Assembly (NCBI GenBank): GCA_043728315.1
Contig: JAYTMT010000128.1
Location: forward strand, 1 to 42,862
Reading direction: 5' to 3'
Origin: JAAFIP01 sp043728315
GTDB lineage: Bacteria; Pseudomonadota; Gammaproteobacteria; Burkholderiales; Burkholderiaceae_C
DNA: 42,862 nucleotides
Position 1 is the first letter of the stretch; every line of letters begins with the position of its first letter. A program made the position numbers and the translations under genes. This document shows, piece after piece, positions 6,857 to 15,137 of the stretch. The notes under the pieces were generated by a model. The model did not search any database. It was not told the origin of the DNA and saw only the letters and a program-made list of their open reading frames with translations.

Positions 6857-8286
6857 ATCGACAACCTTTTCAAATGGCGCTGGATCTGGGCCTGCACCTG
6901 GGCTGGCGCCGTGCCACCCAGTATGTTGCGCGCGTTCAGCGAACCGCGCAGGCTCAGCACGCCGAACACGTCGGGGCCGATGGCCGGGTTGAATTTTTGC
7001 AATACCTGCAGCGGCAGCTCGGACAGATCGACCCCCTGAGCGATGGCTGCCTTGACGGCATGGGCCACGATTTCATGGGCGTCGCGAAACGGCAGGCCCT
7101 TCTTGGTCAGATAGTCGGCCAGGTCGGTCGCTGTGGCATACCCCTTGAGCGCCGCGTGTTCCATGGTGTCGGCCTTGACGGTGATGCCGCCCACCATGTC
7201 GGCAAATATGCGCAACGTGTCCTTGAGCGTGTCGACGGTGTCGAACAGCGGCTCCTTGTCCTCCTGGTTGTCCTTGTTGTAGGCCAGTGGCTGGCCCTTC
7301 ATGAGGGTGATCAGGCCCATCAGGTGGCCGACCACGCGACCGGTCTTGCCGCGTGCCAGCTCCGGTACGTCCGGGTTCTTTTTCTGCGGCATGATGGAGC
7401 TGCCGGTGCAAAAGCGGTCGGCGATGTCGATGAAGCCGAAGCTCTGGCTCATCCACAACACCAGTTCCTCGCTCAGGCGGCTGATGTGCACCATGGCCAG
7501 GCTGGCGGCGGCGGCGAACTCGATGGCGAAGTCGCGGTCGCTCACGGCGTCCAGGCTGTTCTGGCATACCCCTTCCATGTCCAGTGCCGCGGCCACGCGT
7601 TCGCGGTCGAGCGGATAACTGGTGCCGGCGAGCGCCGCCGACCCGAGTGGGAGCTGGTTGACGCGCCGGCGCACGTCGTGCATGCGATCGGCGTCGCGTG
7701 CGAACATCTCGACATAGGCCAGCATATGGTGGCCGAAACTCACCGGCTGCGCTACCTGCAGGTGCGTGAAACCGGGCAGGATCACGTCGACGTTCTTGTC
7801 GGCCAGGGCCACCAGGGCCCGCTGCAGGTCGTCCAGCAGCCCGGCAATCAGGTCGATCTCGTCGCGCAGCCACAGGCGCACATCGGTGGCCACCTGGTCG
7901 TTGCGCGAGCGGCCGGTGTGCAGGCGTTTGCCAGCGTCGCCCACCAGTGCGGTCAGGCGTGCTTCAATATTCAGGTGCACGTCTTCCAGATCAAGCTTCC
8001 ACTCAAAGCTGCCGTTTTCAATTTGCGTGCGGATCTGTGACATGCCTTGCACAATGCTGGCGTGGTCAGCGGCGCTGATGATGCCCTGAAAAGCCAGCAT
8101 TTCAGCATGTGCCAGCGAGCCTGTGATGTCGGCCAACCACAGTCGCTTGTCAAAAAATACGCTAGAGGTGTAGCGTTTGACCAAGTCGCTCATGGGTTCG
8201 CTGAAAAGCGCCGACCAAGCTTGGGATTTGGTGTCAAATTGGTTGCTTGGGGCGGCGCTTGCGGATGGGCTAGGTGGCGTGGTCAT
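6853..8286 (-). CDS. argH: Argininosuccinate lyase
   Basis: Splits argininosuccinate into arginine and fumarate, the last step of arginine synthesis; a cytosolic tetramer. The 477-residue product has the fumarase/aspartase superfamily motifs: HTGRSRNDQVATD, LPGFTHLQVAQPVSFGHH with the catalytic histidine, and the signature GSSIMPQKKNPD. The ATG at 8286 is preferred; a TTG at 8319 would add 11 residues. Codon choice changes along the gene: the first 90 or so codons use TTG, GCT, CAA and GAA freely, while from about codon 110 nearly all are GCC, CTG, CAG and GGC. The gene is intact despite this. It overlaps the downstream lipoprotein gene by 4 bp. Confidence 0.95.
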   Translation of the reverse strand: MTTPPSPSASAAPSNQFDTKSQAWSALFSEPMSDLVKRYTSSVFFDKRLWLADITGSLAHAEMLAFQGIISAADHASIVQGMSQIRTQIENGSFEWKLDLEDVHLNIEARLTALVGDAGKRLHTGRSRNDQVATDVRLWLRDEIDLIAGLLDDLQRALVALADKNVDVILPGFTHLQVAQPVSFGHHMLAYVEMFARDADRMHDVRRRVNQLPLGSAALAGTSYPLDRERVAAALDMEGVCQNSLDAVSDRDFAIEFAAAASLAMVHISRLSEELVLWMSQSFGFIDIADRFCTGSSIMPQKKNPDVPELARGKTGRVVGHLMGLITLMKGQPLAYNKDNQEDKEPLFDTVDTLKDTLRIFADMVGGITVKADTMEHAALKGYATATDLADYLTKKGLPFRDAHEIVAHAVKAAIAQGVDLSELPLQVLQKFNPAIGPDVFGVLSLRGSLNARNILGGTAPAQVQAQIQRHLKRLSI

Positions 8287-8361
8287 GGCGGGGGTATCAA
8301 TGGGGCAAAAATAGGACAATAATGGGTAACTAATGCAGCTTACACCACCACCGCCCCTTCA

Positions 8362-9405
8362 ATGAAAGATTCTCAGATTTTATCGGCCTTCCAAGAGTCT
8401 ATGGTTTCACCCCTAGATTCACCGATCCAGCGTGAGAAAGCGCTGGTATTTGACGCTTGCCACGTGGGCGTGGTGATGCGCGCGGTGCTGGGTGTAGAAA
8501 TCGCAGCGGCCATTGAAGTGCTGTTCTATTCAACAGGTTGGCTCGATTGGTTGACAAGGCTTGGTGTGGTCACTGCAGCGGCTTTTCCGGCGGTTTTGCT
8601 TTGGTTGGTGGTGGCATGCATGCTCAAGCGTCCGCTGCAAAGGCTTGACAGAGCAGGCCAAATAGCTGCTGGTGCAGCCCTCGGTGCATTGGCTGGCTTG
8701 TATGGCTGCGCCATGGTGGCCATCATAGGTATTGTGGCTGCGCCGCCTTGGTTAGCCAGCGCATTGGCGGGCGCATTGTTTGCCACTTGCTTGGTAATGG
8801 CCTTGGTTTGGCGGGCGGCCGCCCGCCTGCCTGCCCGCGCGGCCGCCCGTCTGAGCGAGTTGCAGTCGCGGATTCGGCCGCATTTTTTGTTCAACACCTT
8901 GAATTCGGCCATCGCCTTGGTGCGGGCGGAACCTGCCAAGGCCGAGGCAGTGCTGGAGGATTTGAGCGAGCTTTTCCGCTCCGCCTTAGAAGACAGGGGC
9001 GATGCGGTGAATCTGTCGCACGAAATCCATTTGGCCAAGGCTTATTTGGCTATCGAGGAGGTGCGTTTTGGCCAGCGCCTGCGCGTGATTTGGAGTTTGG
9101 ATGCAGATGCAGCCACGGCAAAGCTGCCTCCACTGCTGCTGCAACCGCTGGTAGAAAACGCAGTAAAACACGGCGTAGAGCCCAGCGCCAGTGGGGCTGA
9201 TGTGCGTGTAAGCACCCAAAAGCGTGGCTCAATGGTGGTGATAAAAGTGAGCAATACCGTGCCAGCCGGGCAGGGCGCGCGTGGCCACGGCGTGGCACTG
9301 CGCAATGTACGTGACCGCCTGCGTCTTTTGCATGACGTGCAGTCAGATTTTCGGGCCAGTTACAAAGACGGCCTGTACCAAGTGCGCATGGAGATTCCCG
9401 CATGA
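8362..9405 (+). CDS. LytS/AlgZ-type sensor histidine kinase
   Basis: Membrane histidine kinase of the LytS/AlgZ group, partner of the LytTR regulator that follows with a 4-bp overlap (ATGA). The 347-residue protein has four predicted membrane segments between about 36 and 150 and no separate sensor domain. The phospho-acceptor sequence is RIRPHFLFNTLNS with H174; the ATP-binding half has QPLVENAVKHGV (N-box, 261-272) and GHGVALRNVRDRL (G-box, 308-320). AlgZ/AlgR-like pairs next to argH are, as I remember it, common in Betaproteobacteria. The signal sensed is unknown. Confidence 0.88.
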   Translation: MKDSQILSAFQESMVSPLDSPIQREKALVFDACHVGVVMRAVLGVEIAAAIEVLFYSTGWLDWLTRLGVVTAAAFPAVLLWLVVACMLKRPLQRLDRAGQIAAGAALGALAGLYGCAMVAIIGIVAAPPWLASALAGALFATCLVMALVWRAAARLPARAAARLSELQSRIRPHFLFNTLNSAIALVRAEPAKAEAVLEDLSELFRSALEDRGDAVNLSHEIHLAKAYLAIEEVRFGQRLRVIWSLDADAATAKLPPLLLQPLVENAVKHGVEPSASGADVRVSTQKRGSMVVIKVSNTVPAGQGARGHGVALRNVRDRLRLLHDVQSDFRASYKDGLYQVRMEIPA

Positions 9406-10163
9406 TGCAAGTTCTGTTGGTTGACGACGAATCGCTGGCGCGCGCGCGCCTGCGCACCCTGCTGGGCGACTGTAGCGCACCGCAGGCGCAGGTGCTCTCG
9501 GAGGCGGGAGATGCAATATCTGCCATGAATTTTTTGCAATCACCAGCGGGTCTAAATTGCGATGTGGTGCTGCTGGACATCCACATGCCAGGAGCAGATG
9601 GCATGCAACTGGCAAGAGAGCTGCGCCAAATGCCACACGCGCCCGCCATCGTATTTGTAACGGCGCACACTGGGCATGCATTGGCGGCCTTTGATTTGGA
9701 CGCGGTGGACTATTTAACCAAACCCGTGCGCCTTGAGCGCCTGCAAGCGGCACTACAAAAAGCAGAGCGTGCTATGACCATATCACGCCGACATCTGCCT
9801 GAAAAACCGCAAGAATCACTGATTATTCACGACCGAGGCAAAACCCAGCGTGTGCAATTGTCAGAGGTGCTGTATTTCAAGGCCGAGCTCAAATACGTAA
9901 CCGTCGTCACGGCGCAAAAAAGCTATATTTTGGATGGCACACTCAGCGAATTGGAGCTTAAGTACGCAGATACTTTTTTGCGCATCCACCGCAATACCTT
10001 GGTAGCAAAAAGCGCGATGCGCTCGGTAGAAAAGCACATTGACAGCGACGAGTCTGGCGCTGAAGCAGAAGGCTGGGGCGTACGCCTGAGTGGGGCTGCT
10101 GGCGTACTGGCAGTATCGCGTAGGCAGGTGGCAGTGGTGCGTGCAGCTATTGCGCAGTTATAA
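9402..10163 (+). CDS. LytTR-family response regulator (AlgR-like)
   Basis: DNA-binding response regulator paired with the preceding kinase. The 253-residue product has a receiver domain at about 1-120 (VDDE at 7-10, phospho-acceptor D59 in LLDIHMPG, K107 in LTKPV) and a LytTR DNA-binding domain from about 150 to the end (VLYFKAELKYVTV, FLRIHRNTLVA). The linker between the domains (about 117-135) is encoded by a copy of the dispersed 60-bp element, giving AERAMTISRRHLPEK. It converges on pdxH. Target genes cannot be read from the window. Confidence 0.9.
   Translation: MMQVLLVDDESLARARLRTLLGDCSAPQAQVLSEAGDAISAMNFLQSPAGLNCDVVLLDIHMPGADGMQLARELRQMPHAPAIVFVTAHTGHALAAFDLDAVDYLTKPVRLERLQAALQKAERAMTISRRHLPEKPQESLIIHDRGKTQRVQLSEVLYFKAELKYVTVVTAQKSYILDGTLSELELKYADTFLRIHRNTLVAKSAMRSVEKHIDSDESGAEAEGWGVRLSGAAGVLAVSRRQVAVVRAAIAQL
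9752..9810 (-). repeat. Dispersed 60-bp element, copy 1, in a regulator linker
   Basis: Reverse-oriented copy. Read on the minus strand it gives GATGTCGGCGTGATATGGTC, then ATAGCACGCTCTGC and TTTTTGTAGTG. It keeps the frame open and encodes the flexible joint between the receiver and LytTR domains. Confidence 0.8.
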
Positions 10164-10216
10164 GCCCGCACAGTGGCCTCGGGGGGGTCAGCACGCCCGC
10201 TTAGCTGCCGCAATAC

Positions 10217-10864
10217 TCAGGGCGCAAGCCGCTCGCGCAGCCAGTCGCCATTGGTTTGCTGCACATAGCGCAGCCTGTCGTGCAAGCGGCTGCGCCTGCC
10301 TTGCCAAAACTGCCATTCAGTGGGCACCAATCTGTAACCGCCCCAGTGCGCAGGCCGAGGCGGTGCCTGGCCATACAAAGCCTCAATACGTGCCGTCTCA
10401 AGCTCTAAAACCGCGCGGTCAGCAATCACTTGGCTTTGCGCGCTGGCCCAAGCGCCAATGCGGCTGCTCAAGGGGCGGCTGTGGAAATATGCATCAGACT
10501 CCTCAGAGCTGACTTTTTCAACACGGCCTTCCATGCGCACCGTGCGCTCCATTTCTACCCAGTGGAACTGCAGTGCAGCAAAAGGATTGCCAGCCAAATC
10601 CAGCCCTTTGCGCGAGTCGTAGTTAGTGTACCAAACGATGCCTCGCGCGTCTAAGCCTTTGATCAGAACAATGCGCGTAGATGGGCGCAAATTGCTGCCC
10701 ACAGTGGCCAGCGTCATGGCGTTAGGTTCGGGGATTTCGGCAGCAATGGCCTCGTTGAGCCAGTTACCGAACTGGTCAAAAGGGTTGTGCAGGGCAGCGC
10801 TCTCCACAAGTTCACCGAGTTCGTAATTTTTGCGCAAATGCGCTACAGAGGATGTATTTTTCAT
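10217..10864 (-). CDS. pdxH: Pyridoxine/pyridoxamine 5'-phosphate oxidase
   Basis: Oxidises pyridoxine or pyridoxamine phosphate to pyridoxal phosphate with FMN. The 215-residue protein has the usual length. Recognisable parts are AMTLATVGSNLRPSTRIVLIKG, FYTNYDSRKG-like VWYTNYDSRKG, RTVRMEGRVEKVS, FHSRPLSSRIGAWAS and the C-terminal WGGYRLVPTEWQFWQGRRSRLHDR with the substrate-binding arginine and histidine. It is divergent from the molybdenum hydroxylase operon, with 83 bp between the start codons. Identification is firm. Confidence 0.95.
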   Translation of the reverse strand: MKNTSSVAHLRKNYELGELVESAALHNPFDQFGNWLNEAIAAEIPEPNAMTLATVGSNLRPSTRIVLIKGLDARGIVWYTNYDSRKGLDLAGNPFAALQFHWVEMERTVRMEGRVEKVSSEESDAYFHSRPLSSRIGAWASAQSQVIADRAVLELETARIEALYGQAPPRPAHWGGYRLVPTEWQFWQGRRSRLHDRLRYVQQTNGDWLRERLAP

Positions 10865-10947
10865 ATAACAGCAAGTGTAAACCCCGAGACAGAAATGGCC
10901 GCAAAAAGGGTTATAAAGATACAGGAATAAACCACATAGGAGACCCC
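10865..10947. promoter_or_regulatory. Divergent promoter region, pdxH and Mo-hydroxylase operon
   Basis: The 83-bp gap between two divergent starts. On the plus strand a -10-like TATAAA lies at about 10911, roughly 35 bases before the ATG at 10948, and AGGAG lies 5 bases before that ATG. No convincing -35 box or operator palindrome is visible. Confidence 0.4.
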
Positions 10948-11409
10948 ATGATCAGTTTTACGCTCAACGGCAAAGCCGTAACCACCCAAGCACCCAGCGA
11001 CAAGCCTTTGCTGTGGGTGCTGCGTGAGGATTTCAACCTCACGGGCACGAAATTTGGCTGCGGCATTGCGCAGTGCGGCGCTTGCACGGTGCACATCAAC
11101 GGCACGGCCACGCGTTCATGCGTGTTGCCGATAGCGGCTGCATCTGGAGCGCAAGTGACCACAGTAGAAGGGCTTAGCCAAACCAAAGAAGGCCAAGCGC
11201 TGCAGGCCGCCTGGATTGCCGAGCAAGCGCCGCAGTGCGGCTACTGCCAGTCGGGGCAAATCATGGCAGCTGCGGGGATGATTAAAGAAGCGCGCGGGCC
11301 GCTCTCGCGCGAGCAGGTGCTAGAGCGCATGGCGGGCAATGTTTGCCGCTGCGGCACGTACAACCAAATTGCCGCAGCTGTAGTGCGTGCACAAAAAGCC
11401 TTGGCTTGA
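10948..11409 (+). CDS. 2Fe-2S subunit of a molybdenum hydroxylase (IorA-like)
   Basis: Small electron-transfer subunit of a xanthine-oxidase-family enzyme, most like the alpha subunit of isoquinoline 1-oxidoreductase. The 153-residue product has a plant-type [2Fe-2S] domain with C38, C43, C46 and C58, and a second helical [2Fe-2S] domain with C97, C100, C133 and C135 (CGYCQSGQIM, NVCRCGTY). AGGAG stands 5 bases before the ATG; a longer frame back to 10852 lacks support. It heads a four-gene operon and precedes the large subunit by 10 bp. It lacks a signal peptide, so export would rely on the partner's Tat signal. The substrate cannot be told from the sequence. Confidence 0.9.
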   Translation: MISFTLNGKAVTTQAPSDKPLLWVLREDFNLTGTKFGCGIAQCGACTVHINGTATRSCVLPIAAASGAQVTTVEGLSQTKEGQALQAAWIAEQAPQCGYCQSGQIMAAAGMIKEARGPLSREQVLERMAGNVCRCGTYNQIAAAVVRAQKALA

Positions 11410-11419
11410 GGAGAACACC

Positions 11420-13573
11420 ATGAAAAATACCAGTATTTCTCGCCGCGCTTTTGTAGTCGGCTCAGGTGCTGCCGTGGTTGGCATCACGTTTGGAGCGTTC
11501 ACGGCGCAAGAGGCCACAGCCCAGTCAGCTGCCTTCTCGCCTGTAGCGTGGGTCAATATAGCGGCCGATAACACCGCCACCATTTACTCTGCAGGTGCAG
11601 AAATGGGTCAAGGCACCATGACGGCTTTGCCGCTGGTGTTTGCTGAGGAGATGGAGCTGGACTGGGCTATGGTGAAAGTAGTGCAAGCGCCATCGGATGC
11701 GAAGCGATTTGGCAATCCTAAATTTGGCGGCGGTATGCTCACTGGCGCTTCACGCACTGTACAGGGTTATTACCTTCCTTTGAGGCTGGCGGGTTTGCAA
11801 GCCAAGCTGGTGATGGTCGATGCAGCGGCCAAAATATGGGGTGTGCCCGCAGCACAAATCACGGTGCAAAACAGTGTGCTAACCCACAGCGCATCGAACC
11901 GCAGCATGCGCTACGGTGATGTGGCCAAGCTGGCGCAAGCGCCTGCTGAACTGCCCAAAGTCGACAAGGCCATGCTCAAGCCCATGGCGCAGTTTCGCTT
12001 GATTGGCAAGGAAGTGGCCCGCGTGGATCTGGCTGCCAAAACCAATGGTACAGCGGGCTACGGCATCGATGTCCGCATGCCGGGCATGCATTATGCGGCT
12101 GTCATGGCGGCTCCTGTGCAGGGCGAAAAACCCGAAAAAATTGACGACACTGCCGCCAAAGCCGTGGCGGGCGTGAAGGCGATCGTGCCACTGCCTTGGG
12201 GAGTGGCCGTGGTGGCGGATTCGTTTTTTACGGCACGTAAGGCACGTGATTTGCTACAAATCAACTGGAGCAATACGTCCAAAGCGCGCAGCTACAACTC
12301 AGACACGGCACTCAAGGAATACACCGCACGCGCTGAAAACATGGCTGATGCTGGGGTAACGTTCCATAGCCACGGCGATGCCATCAAAACGCTGGCCGCT
12401 GGCGCGAAGCAATTTAAGGCCACCTACACCACGGAGCACGTTTCGCACTTCACCATGGAGCCGATGAACTGCACGGCCAAGGTCGATGGCGACAAAATTG
12501 AACTGTGGGTGCCTTCGCAAACGGTGGGTTTTGTGGTGGGCGGCGTTGCTGCTGTGGCTGGCTTCAAACCCGAGAACATCAAGGTCAACATTACCTTGCT
12601 AGGCGGTGGCTATGGCCGCCGGGTCGAGGCTGAATACGCCGTGGAAGCGGCATTGATTGCCAAAGCCGTGCCAGGCGTTCCCGTGCAAATGATTTGGACG
12701 CGTGAAGACGACATGCTGCGCTCTAAACCACGGCCATTGACGGCGCAGCATTTGGTGGCCAGTGTGGACGCGCAAGGCAAACTCACGGGCTTACAGCACC
12801 GCGTAACGTCTGAGGGGATATACGCGCGTGTTTTGCCGGGTGCATTCAAGGCCGGCGGCAACAAAGACGCGCCAGTGATGGAAGGCACAGAAGGCGTGTA
12901 TGAACTGTCTGGGCACTTGGTACAACAATGCTTGGAAGACCGTGGCATTGCGTGCAGCTTTTGGCGAGGAGTGGGGCCTGGCTACATCAAATTTGCTGTG
13001 GAAACCATGGTTGATGAAGTAGCCGTATCGACCAACCAAGATCCGCTGAAAATGCGCTTGGATTTAACGCAAAAAACACCCCGCGCACAGGCTGTGCTGC
13101 GCGAAGCGGCGCTGATGGCAGATTGGAGCCGCGCACGCACGGGCGGGCGCGCTTTGGGTTTGGCATTTTCTGACACTTGGAACTCGTTCATAGCCATGGT
13201 GGTGGAGGTTTCGATTCACCAAGGCAGGCCCATTGTGCACCATGTATGGGCGGCAGTGGACTGTGGACATGCCCTGACTCCGCGCAATATCCAAACTCAA
13301 ATTGAGGGCAGCGCTATTTTCGGTTTGTCTGCGGCCATGGGCGAGCGCCTGACTTACAAAGGCGGCCAAGCGCAACAGGCAAATTTAGGTGCTTATGCCT
13401 TGCTCAAAGCACCAGAAACACCTCTGGTCACCGTCAAAGTGATGCCCACAGACAATGAGCCCGGTGGTATTGGCGAGGTGGGGCTGCCCCCCATAGCTCC
13501 TGCCATTGCGAATGCCATTGCCAAGCTGACTGGCAAGCGCCTACGTACCCTGCCGTTCCCGCAAACCATTTAA
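11420..13573 (+). CDS. Molybdopterin-binding subunit of a molybdenum hydroxylase (IorB-like), Tat-exported
   Basis: Large catalytic subunit, resembling the beta subunit of isoquinoline 1-oxidoreductase and related periplasmic aldehyde or N-heterocycle dehydrogenases. The 717-residue protein starts with a twin-arginine signal, SRRAFVVGSGAAVVG, ending near AQA/AQS, so the enzyme should be periplasmic. GAEMGQGTMTALPLVFAEE is a cofactor-contact region, GGGYGRRVEAEYAVEAA another, and GIGEVGLPPIAPAIANA near the C-terminus carries the catalytic glutamate. GAGGAG precedes the ATG at 11420. No FAD subunit is encoded nearby, in line with IorAB-type two-subunit enzymes that hand electrons to a cytochrome or quinone. 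Substrate unknown. Confidence 0.88.
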   Translation: MKNTSISRRAFVVGSGAAVVGITFGAFTAQEATAQSAAFSPVAWVNIAADNTATIYSAGAEMGQGTMTALPLVFAEEMELDWAMVKVVQAPSDAKRFGNPKFGGGMLTGASRTVQGYYLPLRLAGLQAKLVMVDAAAKIWGVPAAQITVQNSVLTHSASNRSMRYGDVAKLAQAPAELPKVDKAMLKPMAQFRLIGKEVARVDLAAKTNGTAGYGIDVRMPGMHYAAVMAAPVQGEKPEKIDDTAAKAVAGVKAIVPLPWGVAVVADSFFTARKARDLLQINWSNTSKARSYNSDTALKEYTARAENMADAGVTFHSHGDAIKTLAAGAKQFKATYTTEHVSHFTMEPMNCTAKVDGDKIELWVPSQTVGFVVGGVAAVAGFKPENIKVNITLLGGGYGRRVEAEYAVEAALIAKAVPGVPVQMIWTREDDMLRSKPRPLTAQHLVASVDAQGKLTGLQHRVTSEGIYARVLPGAFKAGGNKDAPVMEGTEGVYELSGHLVQQCLEDRGIACSFWRGVGPGYIKFAVETMVDEVAVSTNQDPLKMRLDLTQKTPRAQAVLREAALMADWSRARTGGRALGLAFSDTWNSFIAMVVEVSIHQGRPIVHHVWAAVDCGHALTPRNIQTQIEGSAIFGLSAAMGERLTYKGGQAQQANLGAYALLKAPETPLVTVKVMPTDNEPGGIGEVGLPPIAPAIANAIAKLTGKRLRTLPFPQTI

Positions 13574-13594
13574 CACATTGGTTTTGCACACCGT

Positions 13595-14599
13595 ATGGAA
13601 AGCCTTGACCTAAGAGTGCTGCAAGACGCCCTGCTTTGGAAACAAGCGGGGCATCTGGTCACGCTCGTTACCGTGGTGGAAACATGGGGCAGCGCACCGC
13701 GCCCGCCGGGCGCGCTTTTGGCGGTGCGGGGTGACGGCGTGGTCAGTGGCTCTGTCTCGGGTGGATGCGTGGAGGATGATTTAATTGCCCGCATCAAAGG
13801 AGGGGAAAGAAGTGACAAGCCTTGCATGATTGCTTACGGAGTGACCAAAGCCGAGGCGGCGCGCTTTGGCATTCCTTGCGGTGGCAGCTTGCGCTTGGTG
13901 CAAGAGCCGCTGGTTGACACGGTTTGGGTAGAGGAGCTGCTGCGGCGCACGGCTGCGCACGAACTGGTGGCGCGGTCGTTCGCGCTGTTAACGGGCGCTG
14001 TGGCCTTGCGAACCGCGCAGCGTAGCGACGTGTTCCGCTTTGATGGCATCACGTTGCAAACCATGTTTGGCCCCAAATGGCGCTTACTAATCATTGGCGC
14101 AGGGCAGCTGAGCCAAGCCGTGGCATCTATGGCGGCCATGCTCGATTTTGAAGTTTTGGTGTGCGACCCGCGTGAAGAATATGCCGCCACCTTGCACATG
14201 CAGGGCGTGCAGCGGGTGATGGGCATGCCAGACGACGTGGTGCGTGAGCTGCAAGCCGATGTACATACAGCCATTGTGGCCCTCACGCACGACCCAAAGC
14301 TAGACGACATGGCGCTCATGGAGGCATTGAAGTCCGATGCGTTTTACGTGGGTGCCTTGGGCTCGCAGCGCAACACCCAAACGCGCAAGGCGCGCCTCAA
14401 AGAGCATTTTGAATTAACCGACGCGCAGCTTGCGCGTTTGCACGGCCCTGTAGGGCTACGTATTGGTGCCAAAACACCAGCTGAAATTGCGGTGTCGGTG
14501 GTGGCGCAAATCGTGCAGGTGAAAAATGCGGTGGCAGGCGCGGCGCAAGCAATGGCCAGTCAAGGATTAGCCGCAGCCCAAGGTACTGTTGTTGCCTAG
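13595..14599 (+). CDS. XdhC/CoxI-family molybdenum cofactor chaperone
   Basis: XdhC-type proteins bind molybdenum cofactor, help its sulfuration and insert it into the hydroxylase. The 334-residue product has the N-terminal XdhC_CoxI domain (VTVVETWGSAPRPPGALLAV, GSVSGGCVEDDL) and a C-terminal Rossmann domain (LIIGAGQLSQAVASMA at about 163-178, then VCDPREEY). GALGSQRNTQTRKARL is also a family feature. It starts 21 bp after the large subunit and overlaps the MocA-like gene by 11 bp, so all four genes are likely one transcript. It is presumably the dedicated chaperone of this enzyme. Confidence 0.9.
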   Translation: MESLDLRVLQDALLWKQAGHLVTLVTVVETWGSAPRPPGALLAVRGDGVVSGSVSGGCVEDDLIARIKGGERSDKPCMIAYGVTKAEAARFGIPCGGSLRLVQEPLVDTVWVEELLRRTAAHELVARSFALLTGAVALRTAQRSDVFRFDGITLQTMFGPKWRLLIIGAGQLSQAVASMAAMLDFEVLVCDPREEYAATLHMQGVQRVMGMPDDVVRELQADVHTAIVALTHDPKLDDMALMEALKSDAFYVGALGSQRNTQTRKARLKEHFELTDAQLARLHGPVGLRIGAKTPAEIAVSVVAQIVQVKNAVAGAAQAMASQGLAAAQGTVVA

Positions 14600-15137
14600 C
14601 GACTTGCGCCCTACCGTCATCGTGCTCGCCTCAGGCAGAGGGGAGCGCTTTACGGCCAGCGGCGGGCAAACCCATAAACTGCAAGCTCTGCTGCAAGGCC
14701 GCAGCTTACTCGATTGGACACTCGCAGCAGTGCGCGCCAGTGGTTTGCCTTTTCATGTGGAGGATGCTGGCCACCCGGGCATGGGCGATTCAATCGCCGC
14801 TGCGGTGCGCGCTACCGCTGGCGCGCAAGGCTGGCTCATATTACCCGCTGATTTGCCGCTGATTCAAGCGCAGACCATTCTTGCCGTGGCCCAGGCTTTG
14901 GATGGCGCAAATATTGTGCTACCCACTTACCAAGGCATGAAGGGACATCCGGTGGGTTTTTCGGCCTGTTACTATACTGCCTTGAGTAATTTAAAGGAAA
15001 ATACGGGCGGTGTCAGCGTCATACGGTCATATGGCGCTATGCAAATAGTAGTGGGTGATATCGGCTGCGTGACCGATATTGACACCGTGGACGACCTCAA
15101 ACAAGCGCAGCGTCTGCTTGGCCAGACTGCTGCATAG
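14589..15137 (+). CDS. MocA-type molybdenum cofactor cytidylyltransferase
   Basis: An NTP-transferase-fold protein of the MobA/MocA group. Beside a bacterial IorAB-like enzyme the likely job is to attach CMP to molybdopterin, giving the cytosine dinucleotide form. The 182-residue product has VIVLASGRGERFTASGG (nucleotide loop), LILPADLPLI (metal-binding aspartate), GHPVGFS and DIDTVDDL. No ATG fits; the best start is a TTG at 14589 or 14592, inside the end of xdhC. A dispersed-element copy (about 14990-15053) encodes LKENTGGVSVIRSYGAM; total length is near normal, so the element seems to have replaced rather than lengthened the local sequence. It overlaps the convergent ABC gene by 41 bp. Confidence 0.85.
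   Translation: MLPSDLRPTVIVLASGRGERFTASGGQTHKLQALLQGRSLLDWTLAAVRASGLPFHVEDAGHPGMGDSIAAAVRATAGAQGWLILPADLPLIQAQTILAVAQALDGANIVLPTYQGMKGHPVGFSACYYTALSNLKENTGGVSVIRSYGAMQIVVGDIGCVTDIDTVDDLKQAQRLLGQTAA
14990..15053 (+). repeat. Dispersed 60-bp element, copy 2, in the mocA-like gene
   Basis: Forward copy with core GTGTCAGCGTCATACGGTC followed by GCGCTATGC and ATAGTAGTG. Translated in the frame that gives GVSVIRSYGAM, the same frame as the copies in anmK, the TfoX gene and 5-FCL. Confidence 0.85.
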
